NCBI GenBank assembly: GCA_045657625.1
Contig: JAZOTM010000017.1
Location: forward strand, 19,065 to 83,064
Origin: JAZOTM01 sp045657625
GTDB taxonomy: Bacteria; Bacillota; Clostridia; Lachnospirales; Lachnospiraceae
DNA length: 64,000 nt
Direction: 5' to 3'
Numbering within the stretch: position 1 is the stretch's first letter; each line of letters opens with the position of its first letter. Shown one piece after another: positions 1 through 10,108 of the stretch. The notes under the pieces are model-generated. The model saw only the letters and a list, made by a program, of their open reading frames with translations, did no database searches and was not told the DNA's origin. A program made the position numbers and the translations under genes.

Positions 1-3000
1 GTACTTAAGGTTCCTGTGTAGTTTCCGGTTCCTGTTACAGTCACTGTATAACGACCGGAATCTACCACTTCCATCAATTCTTCCGAACTTCCGGAAAGCA
101 TATAGGATACCGTATAGTCCGTTCCTGCGGTCAAAAGTGTATCCTTATAATAAACAGAAATACCAATGTCTGAACCAACATCGCTTCCTGTATATTCCAA
201 TGAACTGTTCTCTACGGTCAAAGTTCCGGTGGCGCTCAAAGAAGCGGCACTCACGATAAAGGAACTTGGATATAAATAACTTCCTGTGTAGGAGCTTCCA
301 TCCACTGCCACGATGGCACCATAATAAGTACCTGCTGCAGTAATGGAATCCAATCCGCTTTCCAAAGCCGTAGACAAATCAAAGTCTTCTGCTTCCACAG
401 TGGCTGCCGTAAAGTATTTCACTATATAATCCGTGCCCTGCGTCAAAGTCATTCCGTAATAGCTTACTGTCGGGCTCGGTGTCAAACCATCTAAACTATA
501 TAAGTAATTCAAGAATTTTCCGTAAGTCATACGTGTACTATCGGAAAGATTCTTTTCTGCAATCGTAAAAGTCGCTGTAGTGGAACCGGTACAATTTCCT
601 TTTCCGGTTAAAGTAATGGTAGCTGTTCCCACTTCTGTATTATCGCTGTAACTTACCGTGTAATTGGAAGTAGAAATGGTGTTTCCATTGATTTGTACCG
701 TGACTGCCGGCGTTTTGGTTTTTCCGGTATACGTGGTTTCATAGGAAGATACGCCTTCCACCAAAACCGTTGCCGCAGAAAGGTTCGCCTTCACAATTTG
801 GAAGGTAGTCGTCAAGGTACCGGTATAATTTCCGGTTCCGGTAATTGTCACCTTCGCGGTTCCCACATTTTTATTATTTTTATAGGTACATGTATAATCT
901 GTGCCTTCTACCAAAGAAGCTTCCAAAGCACTATCTGTCAAAAGGCTGTCACTTAATGTAATCCATGCATTTTGATAGGTCTGATCCGCAATAGAATTGA
1001 TAGTAATATCATCATCGAATTCCTTTGCTACCACCTGGAAGGTCTTTGTGGCACTTCCGGAAAAATCAGAAGTCGATACTGCCGTAAACACCACAGTGTA
1101 AGTTCCTACATCTCCCTGAGTTGTCACATCATCGTTGATCAAAATCTCAGCCGTGTAGTCCACACCGTAAGTCAACGTTGCACCTGCATAGGCCACTTCG
1201 AAATCATCCACAATGTCATCGAGAGTATAAGCTTCCCCTTTGTAGGTGTAGCTCGGTAAATCTGCAATCATGTCTGAACTCAACACCGCCATGTTGATGT
1301 CCATGGTGTCAGTTCTGGTGCCGGTGTAATTTCCAATACCGGTCACTGTCACTGTGACATATTTATGATTGTTGCTGTCTGCCTCTGTTCCATCAATATC
1401 ATATGACAATGTGTAATCCGTTCCGTAAGTCAAAACAGAACCTGTCACTGAGTCTGTATATTCTATAATTCCAGACAAATCAGCCACATAATCCTGTGAT
1501 GCATCACTGGTCATGGTGATGGTGGAATCGCTGATTTCCTTTTGATTAATTGTCAAAACATCTTCTATCGTGATGGACCCTTGATAGTAGCCGGTACCTG
1601 TAATATACAAATCATAGGTTCCTGCATCTGTTGCTGTCGAAGATTTATTTCCATCTTCATCTATAAATACAACCGAATATGTCGCTGTTCCTATGTTTCC
1701 ACTGGCTGTCACATAACTCGTTGCCTTCACCGCAGTACCATCATAGGTCTTTGAAGCGGTTGTCACCGTGACATCATTCGACGACAAGGTCTTATATACT
1801 TTTACAGTACAGGTCTTCTTCACTGAAGTACCACTCACTGTGGCAGTAATTGTTGCTGTTCCCGGTGCCACTGCAGTAATTGTCACCGCACTTCCACTAG
1901 AGGTGGAACTGGAACTAACTGTAGCCACGCTTGTATTGGAACTCGTCCAGTTAATCGCCGCACTATTGCTAGACGTTGCTGTCAACGTGGTAGTAGGCGT
2001 AGTCGAATCTGTCATCGTAAGCGTCTTACTCGTAGAATCCAAGCTAATTGTCGTAGTTGTTGTTCCCAAGGTTCCATACCAGAAGTTCAAGTCACAATAG
2101 GTGCTGCCCATATATCCGGCTGTTGAGAATCCGCTATAGTTTGATGTATACTGCCAGCACTCCAAACGAGACGTAAAGGACGTCGTCGCTGTATAATTTG
2201 CCAACCAAATGTAGTAACTACTTGATATATCACTAAAGTTCATGCTGCTATAAAACATGTCCTTATTGGCATAAATACCTGCTTTCAATCCGGAAACGCT
2301 CACCATACGAGCACAGAAAGCATTACAAATGGCTGTTCGTGTGGCATTGGACAAGTTGGCTGCCTTTAATCGTCCGGCGGTACCATCGGAATAATAAGCC
2401 CACTCGTAATCGATATAAACAGGCAACGAAATCATGGAACTATACGAGCTAATAATGCTCCAACAATAATCCGCTTCTTCAATTGCTTCTGTCGTACTAA
2501 TAGCCTGGGAGAAAAAGTAAACTCCCACTTTAATACCAGCTGCATAAGCCCCTTGAATATAGGAAGCAAATTTGGTATCTGTAACCAATCCGCCGCCACC
2601 ATATCCACGATAGCCTGCACGAATAATAACAAATTCCACACCCATGTTTTTCAACCCGGTCCAGTTAATGGTACCGTTGTGATAAGACACGTCAATTCCA
2701 TTATGAACGGTCTGTCCTTCTACATAAGTCGGATAATTGTACCAGTTTCCACTGATTCCACTGGCATAAGACGAGCCAAATGCAATGATGCTGATGCCAT
2801 CACTGTTGTAAACAGAATCATCTGTTCCATCTCCTACGCCAAGTAAATCGCCATAATAGCGCAAAAATTCCGGATCTTCAGGATCCAAAACCAAAATTTC
2901 TCCGTCTTCCGTCATGTACTCATACATGCCGTCATCACGCAAACGAATCTCTCCGGGAGAAAGTTCGTCTTCTTCCTCCTCTGTATCCTCCGTTTCGGTC

Positions 3001-3260
3001 TCCTCTGCGGTAGTCGTCGCATCCGTCGTTTCCTCTACCGTTTCCTCCTGGGTGGTTCCCCCGGAATCTGTAATCGTCGTAGAGGTGTCTGTGGACGTAT
3101 CCGTCTGCCCCGTATCCTCTGTTTCGCTTTCTGAAGTCTCCTCTTCTGTATTTCGTTCTGTTGCTACTGAATTGGACGTAGTTTCCCCATATAAATCCGT
3201 CGGAAAGGACGTCATTACCAGGGTTGCTGCCAATATTGCTGTTAATAATCTCTTTCTCAT
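1..3260 (-). CDS. Secreted GH25 lysozyme-like protein with Ig-like repeats, C-terminus beyond window
   Basis: The frame is open from an ATG at 3260 to the window edge, so at least 1086 residues are present and the C-terminus is missing. A GGGG-type ribosome site lies just upstream. Residues 1-25 form a signal peptide, followed by an acidic Thr/Ser/Glu-rich linker to about residue 110. The GH25 (1,4-beta-N-acetylmuramidase) domain spans roughly residues 185-400: it opens with GIDVSYHNG, carrying the first catalytic Asp, and has YIDYEW, carrying the D-x-E pair. A bacterial Ig-like (Big_2) domain follows at about 400-490. The remainder is a series of five or more beta repeats with the signature TGxGNYxGT, of the MBG type common in clostridial surface proteins. 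Inferred role: cell-wall hydrolysis or remodelling outside the cell. The anchor cannot be judged from this window. Confidence 0.9.
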   Translation of the reverse strand, partial: MRKRLLTAILAATLVMTSFPTDLYGETTSNSVATERNTEEETSESETEDTGQTDTSTDTSTTITDSGGTTQEETVEETTDATTTAEETETEDTEEEEDELSPGEIRLRDDGMYEYMTEDGEILVLDPEDPEFLRYYGDLLGVGDGTDDSVYNSDGISIIAFGSSYASGISGNWYNYPTYVEGQTVHNGIDVSYHNGTINWTGLKNMGVEFVIIRAGYRGYGGGGLVTDTKFASYIQGAYAAGIKVGVYFFSQAISTTEAIEEADYCWSIISSYSSMISLPVYIDYEWAYYSDGTAGRLKAANLSNATRTAICNAFCARMVSVSGLKAGIYANKDMFYSSMNFSDISSSYYIWLANYTATTSFTSRLECWQYTSNYSGFSTAGYMGSTYCDLNFWYGTLGTTTTTISLDSTSKTLTMTDSTTPTTTLTATSSNSAAINWTSSNTSVATVSSSSTSSGSAVTITAVAPGTATITATVSGTSVKKTCTVKVYKTLSSNDVTVTTASKTYDGTAVKATSYVTASGNIGTATYSVVFIDEDGNKSSTATDAGTYDLYITGTGYYQGSITIEDVLTINQKEISDSTITMTSDASQDYVADLSGIIEYTDSVTGSVLTYGTDYTLSYDIDGTEADSNNHKYVTVTVTGIGNYTGTRTDTMDINMAVLSSDMIADLPSYTYKGEAYTLDDIVDDFEVAYAGATLTYGVDYTAEILINDDVTTQGDVGTYTVVFTAVSTSDFSGSATKTFQVVAKEFDDDITINSIADQTYQNAWITLSDSLLTDSALEASLVEGTDYTCTYKNNKNVGTAKVTITGTGNYTGTLTTTFQIVKANLSAATVLVEGVSSYETTYTGKTKTPAVTVQINGNTISTSNYTVSYSDNTEVGTATITLTGKGNCTGSTTATFTIAEKNLSDSTRMTYGKFLNYLYSLDGLTPSPTVSYYGMTLTQGTDYIVKYFTAATVEAEDFDLSTALESGLDSITAAGTYYGAIVAVDGSSYTGSYLYPSSFIVSAASLSATGTLTVENSSLEYTGSDVGSDIGISVYYKDTLLTAGTDYTVSYMLSGSSEELMEVVDSGRYTVTVTGTGNYTGTLS

Positions 3261-3283
3261 TGATAACCCCAAGTTTTTTTCTT

Positions 3284-3289
3284 ATTTTA
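3284..3289 (-). promoter_or_regulatory. Possible extended -10 for the GH25 gene
   Basis: On the minus strand the sequence reads TGTTAAAAT, an extended -10 about 24 bases before the GH25 start codon. I see no convincing -35, so this is a weak call. Confidence 0.35.
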
Positions 3290-3332
3290 ACATGCAAAAC
3301 GTTATGAAATCTTAAAGTTCACAGTTTCTTAC

Positions 3333-4187
3333 TCAATTTTTCACATTTTCCGGTTGCACTTCATAAATGCCCATCTTATAAGACTTCCCGCCTTTTACAT
3401 CAAAAGGCCAAACCCATTCCATTTCCTGTAAAATTTGAATGGTTTTCTCATCTGCTCTTTTTTTCAAATCACAGATGCCCTGGTAGGCTCCCTGCACGCC
3501 TCCGGCCACGCCCATGCGTTCCTTTTCCAGTGCAAAAATCGCCCTTCTATTCGCCAATTGCAAAAAATAACTTTGCAATTCCGGAATCAACTTGTCGTTT
3601 TCCATAGCCACTAATTGGTAAAAAGTCATATCTTCTTTTCCAACGGCCTGACAAAAGACCTCAAACAGCCATGCCGGCATATTGTTAATCTGGCTATGAA
3701 GCCCTGCTGCCACAAGCACGTCCACTTTTTCCAGTGGTAAATCTTTTCTTTTCTCTGCCGCTTTCTCATACATCGCTTGTAAATGGTCCATGGCAAAAGC
3801 CGCAAAGCTTTCCACATCTGTCTGATAACCAAACCGCAGCACCTCTTGCTGCAAGGCATTGGAGAACTGTCGATACTCCTCATCTGTAATTCCAAGCAAA
3901 TCCACGTTTCGCAGTTCTACCTTTTCTTCCGGCAACTGATAAAAGGCCACTGCCTCCCTCATTGCCTCCTCATCCACATCAAAAAGAATGATTTTTCCAT
4001 AGACCTCTGCCAATTTTTTCAAATCTAAATCATTGCCCCTACCAACGCCAAAAATCCCGAGAGTTTCTCCCGGGATTCCAGTCTGACTTACAAGCTGCGT
4101 TAAGTTTTCTCTATATTCCTTCCACTCAGCGTGAGCATTTGGTAGAATTTGTAAAGTTCTTAATTCATCATAAATGGTTGCGTACAT
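3333..4187 (-). CDS. Methyltransferase-like Rossmann-fold protein of unknown function
   Basis: This 284-residue soluble protein has no signal peptide or membrane segment. Near residue 43 it carries LGIFGVGRGNDLDL, followed about 12 residues later by IILFDVDEEAM. This is the glycine-rich loop and acidic strand-2 end of a SAM-dependent methyltransferase fold. I do not recognise the specific family or a substrate motif, and GVGRGNDLDL is unusual for motif I. The start lies 2 bases after the stop of the upstream GT2 gene, and the ribosome site GAGGAAG overlaps that gene's last codons, so the two are translationally coupled. Inference: it may act with the GT2 on a lipid-linked sugar. It is the last gene of this two-gene operon. 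Confidence 0.6.
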   Translation of the reverse strand: MYATIYDELRTLQILPNAHAEWKEYRENLTQLVSQTGIPGETLGIFGVGRGNDLDLKKLAEVYGKIILFDVDEEAMREAVAFYQLPEEKVELRNVDLLGITDEEYRQFSNALQQEVLRFGYQTDVESFAAFAMDHLQAMYEKAAEKRKDLPLEKVDVLVAAGLHSQINNMPAWLFEVFCQAVGKEDMTFYQLVAMENDKLIPELQSYFLQLANRRAIFALEKERMGVAGGVQGAYQGICDLKKRADEKTIQILQEMEWVWPFDVKGGKSYKMGIYEVQPENVKN

Positions 4188-4188
4188 T

Positions 4189-5118
4189 CTATGCTTCTTC
4201 CTCTACTAAGTAAATCGGTCGTTTTTTGGTTTCCAAATAGGTTTTTGCCAGATATTGACCTAAAATACCGATACTGAAAAGTTGCAAACCGGAAAGCAAA
4301 GTAATGATGCAAACCAGTGACGGCCATCCGGAAGTCGGATCTCCATAGACCAAAGTGCGAACGATAATAAATATAATCAGCAAAAAGGCCAAAAAACAGA
4401 AGAGAATTCCAAGGAATGACGCAAACACCAATGGCGTAGTGGAAAAAGCAACGATTCCATCCAGCGCGTATACAAACAATTTCCAGAAGGACCATTTGGT
4501 CTCTCCGGCAACACGCTCAATGTTTTCGTATTCCAGCCACTTCTTCTTGAATCCAACCCAGCCAAAGATACCTTTGCTGAAACGGTTGTATTCTCCCATA
4601 GAGAGAATGGCTTTTACCACCTTGCGATTCATCATCTGAAAATCTCTGGCGCCATCTACTATTTCAGTTTTCGACATTTTATTAATCAAAGAATAAAATC
4701 TTCTGGCAAAGAAGGAACGAATCGGCGGTTCTCCTTTACGACTTACACGTCTGGAACCGATACAGTCATACCCTTCTTCAGTCACAGCCTTCAACATCTC
4801 CGGAAGTAAAGCCGGCGGATCCTGTAGGTCCGCATCCATAATGACAACAAAATCGCCCTTGGCTTTTTCCAAGCCTGCATAGATTGCTGCCTCTTTTCCA
4901 AAGTTTCTGGAAAAAGATACATAATGCACTCTCGGATCCATGTCATGCATGGCATGAAGTTCATCCATAGTGCCATCTGAGGAACCATCATCAATAAACA
5001 AATATTCCGCTTCCACATCCGGCATGGTTTTCAAAACCTCTTCCGTCGTATTATAGAAAATTCGCACCGTTGCTTCTTCGTTGTAGCTTGGTACGACGAT
5101 TGTCAAAGTGTGTCCCAT
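4189..5118 (-). CDS. Polyprenyl-phosphate glycosyltransferase, GT2 (GtrB/DPM-like)
   Basis: The 309-residue product has an N-terminal GT-A domain beginning TLTIVVPSYNEEATV, with MDADLQDPP near residue 91 as the metal and nucleotide-sugar site. Two C-terminal membrane helices lie at about 226-253 and 265-290. This is the GtrB/YfdH/Dpm1 architecture, which transfers a sugar from UDP or GDP to undecaprenyl phosphate on the cytosolic face. The start is set at the second ATG (5118) because GAAGGAG lies 8 bases before it; the first ATG at 5145 has no ribosome site and lies inside the likely -10 region. It is followed directly by the methyltransferase-like gene. The separate GtrA-type flippase of the window is at 48374, so the partner is uncertain. 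Confidence 0.88.
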   Translation of the reverse strand: MGHTLTIVVPSYNEEATVRIFYNTTEEVLKTMPDVEAEYLFIDDGSSDGTMDELHAMHDMDPRVHYVSFSRNFGKEAAIYAGLEKAKGDFVVIMDADLQDPPALLPEMLKAVTEEGYDCIGSRRVSRKGEPPIRSFFARRFYSLINKMSKTEIVDGARDFQMMNRKVVKAILSMGEYNRFSKGIFGWVGFKKKWLEYENIERVAGETKWSFWKLFVYALDGIVAFSTTPLVFASFLGILFCFLAFLLIIFIIVRTLVYGDPTSGWPSLVCIITLLSGLQLFSIGILGQYLAKTYLETKKRPIYLVEEEA

Positions 5119-5143
5119 TTTTAACTCCTTCTCAACCTCAAAC

Positions 5144-5149
5144 ATTATA
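5144..5149 (-). promoter_or_regulatory. Extended -10 promoter element of the GT2/methyltransferase operon
   Basis: The minus strand reads TGCTATAAT, a consensus extended -10 placed 26 bases before the chosen GT2 start. The -35 (AACAAA/TTAACA) is poor, as is usual for extended -10 promoters. Confidence 0.5.
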
Positions 5150-5197
5150 GCAAATCATTTCCTACATTTGTTAAAAAAGCATCAATCTTAAGAAATC

Positions 5198-6307
5198 TTA
5201 AGAAAACAGTTTCCTAACTAAATAATAAATCAAGTAAACACTGAATCCAAATAAATAAACCAAAAAGGCAACATATAGAATCAGTATAAAAAATCCCTTT
5301 GGATCGTAATAGTACAAGGTAATCCAATCAATCTTTTGAAACAACGTTCTTACAAATCCATTATCATGCATCAAATAAATCATAAAAGATGCGGAACTAA
5401 TGAAGTTAATCATCGGCACATTCGGTATTTTTACCCTGCGTCCGATTTCAAAGATACATACTCCAAGGATAATCGGCACAATCTTCCAGTCGGAATAAGT
5501 CGTTACTGACTGCTTAAATTCTTTGGTACTTTCGTATATATAGTAAGTATTAATGTTTACCATAGTCTTATTATAATAGGAAAGCCATACCAAAAGATAG
5601 GTCCCAATGATTCCACCCCAAAATACCAAAACCGGAATTTTTTCAAAGGGATTGTACTTTTTGATATAACCACCTAGTGCATACAAAAAAACACCGCAAA
5701 CAAAAACGCGCAAGCTTGAGCTCAATCCGGAAAGCAACTTTCCAAGCCAGCCCACACTAAACAGAGCAAACAAGGCAAGTAAAAACGTGGTGTACTGCTC
5801 CTTGGTAAACTTATTCAAAAACTTATTTAAAAACAAACCGGCCACTAAAATAATCCCAATATAGTAACCTGCAAACCACCAGCCACTGTTAAAGAGGCTG
5901 ACACCAATCATTCCATCAAACAATTCATCATAATGGAACAAATAATAAGTAGACGCCAGAATAATCACGACTGTCACAACAGCCATCTGGCTTAAAATCT
6001 TCTTCAACTGTTTTCCCATAGGAACTTCCTTGCGTTCCGCTAGGAAGTATCCGGAAATCAGCATAAAGATTACATTTCCTGTCTTCCCCAGAGGCATCAA
6101 CGTCTCCAGCAACAACAGTTTCTTAAAAAACACCGGTTCATTGAACCAACCATTTTGCATATACTCTATGGAAGTGGCATCCGTCAACTGCACGCGAACC
6201 CCATGATATGCAATGTGAAACACTATAATCATAAAAATGGCAACAATTCGCAATAATTCCATATTGCTCTGTCTTGTGCCATTTCCCTGCTGCTTTTCTT
6301 CTATCAT
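5198..6307 (-). CDS. Acyltransferase 3 family membrane protein
   Basis: This is a roughly 369-residue multipass protein opening with SNMELLRIVAIFMIIVFHI, the first helix and catalytic-type histidine of acyltransferase 3 (OafA/WecH-like) enzymes, which move acetyl or other acyl groups onto surface glycans. About ten hydrophobic segments follow and the C-terminus is short and basic. An in-frame ATG at 6403 would add 32 residues, but only the ATG at 6307 has a ribosome site (GGAAG, 6 bases away), so the shorter form is chosen. It stands alone, between a terminator (6422-6458) and the GT2 promoter. It resembles the acyltransferase at 54339, which has the same SNMELLRI start. The substrate is unknown. 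Confidence 0.87.
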   Translation of the reverse strand: MIEEKQQGNGTRQSNMELLRIVAIFMIIVFHIAYHGVRVQLTDATSIEYMQNGWFNEPVFFKKLLLLETLMPLGKTGNVIFMLISGYFLAERKEVPMGKQLKKILSQMAVVTVVIILASTYYLFHYDELFDGMIGVSLFNSGWWFAGYYIGIILVAGLFLNKFLNKFTKEQYTTFLLALFALFSVGWLGKLLSGLSSSLRVFVCGVFLYALGGYIKKYNPFEKIPVLVFWGGIIGTYLLVWLSYYNKTMVNINTYYIYESTKEFKQSVTTYSDWKIVPIILGVCIFEIGRRVKIPNVPMINFISSASFMIYLMHDNGFVRTLFQKIDWITLYYYDPKGFFILILYVAFLVYLFGFSVYLIYYLVRKLFS

Positions 6308-6421
6308 GTATTCTTCCTTTTCTCTCCCCCTACGGGGATTTCTAATCAACCTGTCTATTTTCACATGATTATAGAAAGTTGTCAAGGTGAGGTGGGAAGG
6401 CAAAGGAATTCCTTATTATAT

Positions 6422-6458
6422 GAGAAAAGGCGACCTTGCGGAAACCCGCTCGGCCGCC
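6422..6458 (-). terminator. Intrinsic terminator of the galactanase gene
   Basis: On the minus strand GGCGGCC and GCGG pair with CCGC and GGTCGCC around a GTTT loop, with a two-base internal mismatch and one G.U pair. The stem is followed by TTTTCTC. It lies about 45 bases after the galactanase stop. Confidence 0.8.
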
Positions 6459-6502
6459 CTCAAAGAAGGAAAGTCTATGTTAAAAGTATGAGATTAACAT
6501 AT

Positions 6503-9500
6503 TTATTTTAAGAAGCGAAACTTCTTAAAGTAGATTGCTCCGCCGACACCGCCAAATGCCAGTACCAAAATGACAGCTACTGCTGCAATCGGTGCAACAC
6601 TCTTGTTTGCAGTGGTTGGAACAACTTCATCTGTAACTTCATCAACGGTTGTAGCATCATCTACTACCTCTTCTGCATCCTCAACAGTTTCCTCTGCATC
6701 CACTGTCGCATCTGCTGTTGGTGTTTCTTCTGCCACAATTTCTTCCACATCATTTGCAATATTTTCCACGGTACGACTACGTCTAGTGGATGTACCGGTA
6801 GAAGTTGTATTGGTATTTGTTAAAGTTGCATCTACCGTTGTATCAGATGAACTTGTTGTAGATGTACTCGTTGATGTTGTACTTGCTGTTGAACTACTTG
6901 TTGTAGTTGAACTCGTTGTAGAACTACTTGTGTTGGAAGTTGTGCTTCCGGAGGAACTTGATGAACTTCCACTTGTGCTTCCAGAATCGCTGGTAGTTTC
7001 TACTTTTCCCACTTTATAGAGATAGAAATCATCCCAAGCACCCCAGCCGCCTGCACTTGCCGTTACAGACACACCAATAGTCACTGTCGTTTCTTCTGTA
7101 ATCTCGATTTCATCAATTTCCGGATTTGCCCACTCCTGCCATCCGCTTACGCCGGTTTCTACCGAAGTGACTTCCTCACCGATTTTAATGTAAAGTAAGA
7201 ATTCTGCATCATCTCCGCAGTCGCCTCCTTCTACATATGCACCCAGCTGATAAATACCTGGCTCCAAAGTAATTTCCTGTTCTGCTGTATAAGAAATTGC
7301 CTCGTTATCCCAGAATTTCAAGCACTGACTTCCGGTGCGAACATTGCTACTGTCTGCTTGGATGGATACTCCATTTTTTCCATCGGAATTGGAATATTCT
7401 GTAATATTCCAAGCATCACTTGTTTCAAAACTGCTATTTACTACTAAGTTCACTGGCTTAATTGTCAGTTCACAAACAACTTCTGTACTTTCTTCATAAG
7501 CGATGGTTCCTGTGATTTCATAGGTACCTGTTCCTGCTGCAATTGCAGCTGCAAGCTCTTCTTCATTCCATGTAACGGTATATTCTTCAGAAGTACCATC
7601 GTTGTATTTTACTGTTGCGATTTCCGGAAGAACGACTTCCTCATCTAACTCAAAAGTCACATCCTCCACTGTAATGGATGTCATCTGTTTTGGTGCAACT
7701 GCACCGGTACGCATGTAACTGTAAATCATTGCAGATGCTAAAGCATGTCCTTCAAAGTCAAACCACGCTTCATTGTCTACTGCAGATCCGCCGTACCAAT
7801 CTTTTGCATCTTTATCATAATCTCCGGAATAAGATGTCGCCCAACCAGAACCGTAGGTCTCCCAAATTTCTTTGTTCTGTGCTAAAACTTCATCTGCATT
7901 TTCTGCATCCTCATCATATACCTGAACCGGAATCCACGCCGGCTCCCAGTAAAACATACCAATTCCGGCATCTCCTACATTCACTACAGCCTGTGCAACT
8001 GCGCTCAAAGAATCTGCCTGGCCCTGTACGGAAACATCAAAGTTGACAGTGTCACTTGTTTTTCCTTCATATTCTGTATTTCCATGACCGTCTCCATCTT
8101 CGTAAGTGTAAAGATAAGAGGTCTCAGCCACCATAACCTTTTTGCCATAAGTATCTGCTACATTTTTCAAAACGGATGTCAAGTTGCTGATTGTGCCATG
8201 CCAATATGGATAATAAGAAGATGCAAATACATCATAATCTACATCGTAAGTATCCAAGTTCTTTGCATATGTTGCATAACGTCCTGCAGTTTCAGGATTG
8301 GTAAAATGTACCGCTACTAAAATTTCTGTATTGTATTCACTGGAAATTGTTCGAATAGCAGAACTTCCGGCATTAAAAATCTTTGCCATATTTGTCCAAG
8401 TCGTTTCACCACAAACACCGTTGTTGGTTTCATTTCCGACCTGAACCATTCCAACATTCACACCAGCATCAAGTAAAGTCTTCAAAGATGTATAAGTAAA
8501 TTCATTCACTGCAACTACTTTTTCATCTACTGTCATATCAGCCATAGATTTTGGTGCAGTCTGTTTTCCCGGGTCAGCCCAAAAATCAGAATAATGGAAA
8601 TCAATCAACACCTTCATACCTGCGTTGCTAGCCCATGTACCAATCTTCTTTGCCACTTCAATATCACAGTTTCCGCCACCGTAACCATTGCCGTTTTCAT
8701 CTGTCGGATCATTCCAAACACGAATACGTACATAGTTTACTCCGCAAGAAGCAAGGAAATCGAAAAATCCCTGATCATCTAATTCATTTCCGTCAAAGTC
8801 ATAGTATTTTACACCGCTGTTCTTTTCTGAAACATAAGAAGAAACGTCTACACCGGTGATGAAATCATCATCTACGCCGGCAATTTTTGATACATTAATG
8901 GTTGCATCTACGGAAGTATCTTCTTCTGTACCTTCTGTATAAAGAACGATGTTATCGATATCTCCCCAATAACCTACAGGTACATTTCCTGTAAAGGTTA
9001 CTGTCACATCTGTAGCTTCTGTCAATGTAAAGGAACTGGTCTCGTAATTGTTCCATACATTCCAGCCCTGTGTATCATTCAAAGACACGGACTGTCCGTT
9101 GATTGTAACAGAAAGCCCTGAAGTAGATGCATAACCTTCTGTAGAAAATCCAAGTTTATAGGTACCTGCCGATACTGCTGATGCCGTCTGTGTCATAGTG
9201 AAGGTTTTTTCTTCACTGGAATTATTCCAGAAATCAAAGTAGTTTGTCTCATTGTTTGTGGCATACGAATCACTTTTTACCACATATCCAACAGTATTTG
9301 CGTCGGCATCTGCCATTTCTACTGTCCAGCCTGTAACATCACCGGTTTCGAAATCTCCATTGGTCAAATAATCGGTTGCTGTCCAACCATCTGTAGTCAA
9401 AGTACTCAAAGACATTTCTGTAGTACTTTCTGTATCCCCTTGCGAATCCGTCTCAGTTTCCGTCTCACTCTCAGTATCTGCCTGTGTATTAATGGTTCCT

Positions 9501-10084
9501 CCAACCACAGAGATATAATCCACGTATCCCCATCCATCTAATGCCACATCAGTCACAATAGAAATTGTCACTTCTGATAAATCTGTTTCCGTGGAAAAAG
9601 AAACGGAATTATCCAACCAATTATTATATCCCGTAAGTTCTGTGGCAGTACTAGAGATTGCTTCTTCTCCTACACCACTAACAGAAATATAAAAAGATGC
9701 TCCTCCACCCATTTCTGTAGCTGTCAATGTATAAGACCCTGCCGGAACCTCTACAGTTTGACTAAGTGTTAACGTGCCAGCTTCGGAGCCGTACCAATAT
9801 TTATAACCTGCAGTACTACCGCTTTCCGGTGCCTCCATCCAATCATCAGATGCATATGTAAATAGAGAAACAGCCACGTTATTCCATGTGGTCGAATTCA
9901 CTGACCATCCTGCACCATCGACCCATGGATCTGTTTCAAAATTTGCATTTGTCAATGTAATTGTCGGGGTGTCCTCCGCCTTCACCACCGACAAATAGGC
10001 ATCGGAAGCTGCTACCTGCCCTGCCACCAGCACTCCGGCAAGCGCAAGAGCTGTCGCTCCTTTCCATTTTCTAAAACCTCTCAT
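6503..10084 (-). CDS. Membrane-anchored endo-beta-1,4-galactanase, GH53, multi-CBM
   Basis: The 1193-residue secreted enzyme cleaves beta-1,4-galactan (pectin side chains). The signal peptide is about 1-36. Two beta-sandwich carbohydrate-binding-like modules follow (about 40-195 and 225-385, each with NxxFETxxxxxW and a closing D-N/Y-I segment). The GH53 domain is at about 400-760 and starts FITGVDVSSY. It contains VRIRVWNDP, then VQVGNETNNG with the acid/base Glu near 553, and VMVAETSYLYT with the nucleophile Glu near 657. A bacterial Ig-like domain (about 800-878), a CBM61-like module (880-1023), a Ser/Thr-rich stalk and one C-terminal helix ending KKFRFLK complete it. No LPxTG precedes the helix, so it is probably held by the membrane. 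The start at 10084 is chosen for AGGAGG nine bases upstream. It is a single-gene unit with its own terminator and a large dyad in its leader. Confidence 0.94.
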   Translation of the reverse strand: MRGFRKWKGATALALAGVLVAGQVAASDAYLSVVKAEDTPTITLTNANFETDPWVDGAGWSVNSTTWNNVAVSLFTYASDDWMEAPESGSTAGYKYWYGSEAGTLTLSQTVEVPAGSYTLTATEMGGGASFYISVSGVGEEAISSTATELTGYNNWLDNSVSFSTETDLSEVTISIVTDVALDGWGYVDYISVVGGTINTQADTESETETETDSQGDTESTTEMSLSTLTTDGWTATDYLTNGDFETGDVTGWTVEMADADANTVGYVVKSDSYATNNETNYFDFWNNSSEEKTFTMTQTASAVSAGTYKLGFSTEGYASTSGLSVTINGQSVSLNDTQGWNVWNNYETSSFTLTEATDVTVTFTGNVPVGYWGDIDNIVLYTEGTEEDTSVDATINVSKIAGVDDDFITGVDVSSYVSEKNSGVKYYDFDGNELDDQGFFDFLASCGVNYVRIRVWNDPTDENGNGYGGGNCDIEVAKKIGTWASNAGMKVLIDFHYSDFWADPGKQTAPKSMADMTVDEKVVAVNEFTYTSLKTLLDAGVNVGMVQVGNETNNGVCGETTWTNMAKIFNAGSSAIRTISSEYNTEILVAVHFTNPETAGRYATYAKNLDTYDVDYDVFASSYYPYWHGTISNLTSVLKNVADTYGKKVMVAETSYLYTYEDGDGHGNTEYEGKTSDTVNFDVSVQGQADSLSAVAQAVVNVGDAGIGMFYWEPAWIPVQVYDEDAENADEVLAQNKEIWETYGSGWATSYSGDYDKDAKDWYGGSAVDNEAWFDFEGHALASAMIYSYMRTGAVAPKQMTSITVEDVTFELDEEVVLPEIATVKYNDGTSEEYTVTWNEEELAAAIAAGTGTYEITGTIAYEESTEVVCELTIKPVNLVVNSSFETSDAWNITEYSNSDGKNGVSIQADSSNVRTGSQCLKFWDNEAISYTAEQEITLEPGIYQLGAYVEGGDCGDDAEFLLYIKIGEEVTSVETGVSGWQEWANPEIDEIEITEETTVTIGVSVTASAGGWGAWDDFYLYKVGKVETTSDSGSTSGSSSSSSGSTTSNTSSSTTSSTTTSSSTASTTSTSTSTTSSSDTTVDATLTNTNTTSTGTSTRRSRTVENIANDVEEIVAEETPTADATVDAEETVEDAEEVVDDATTVDEVTDEVVPTTANKSVAPIAAVAVILVLAFGGVGGAIYFKKFRFLK

Positions 10085-10108
10085 TCTATACCCTCCTAAT
10101 CGTTCTCC

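Noticed and set aside
6503..6620. LPxTG sortase signal at the galactanase C-terminus
   Set aside because: The residues before the terminal helix read VVPTTANKSVAP; no LPxTG-like motif is present, so membrane retention is more likely.
6570..7019. Long plus-strand frame antisense to the galactanase linker
   Set aside because: It is the complement of the Ser/Thr-rich repeat stalk and has no ribosome site; it is a shadow of low-complexity coding sequence.
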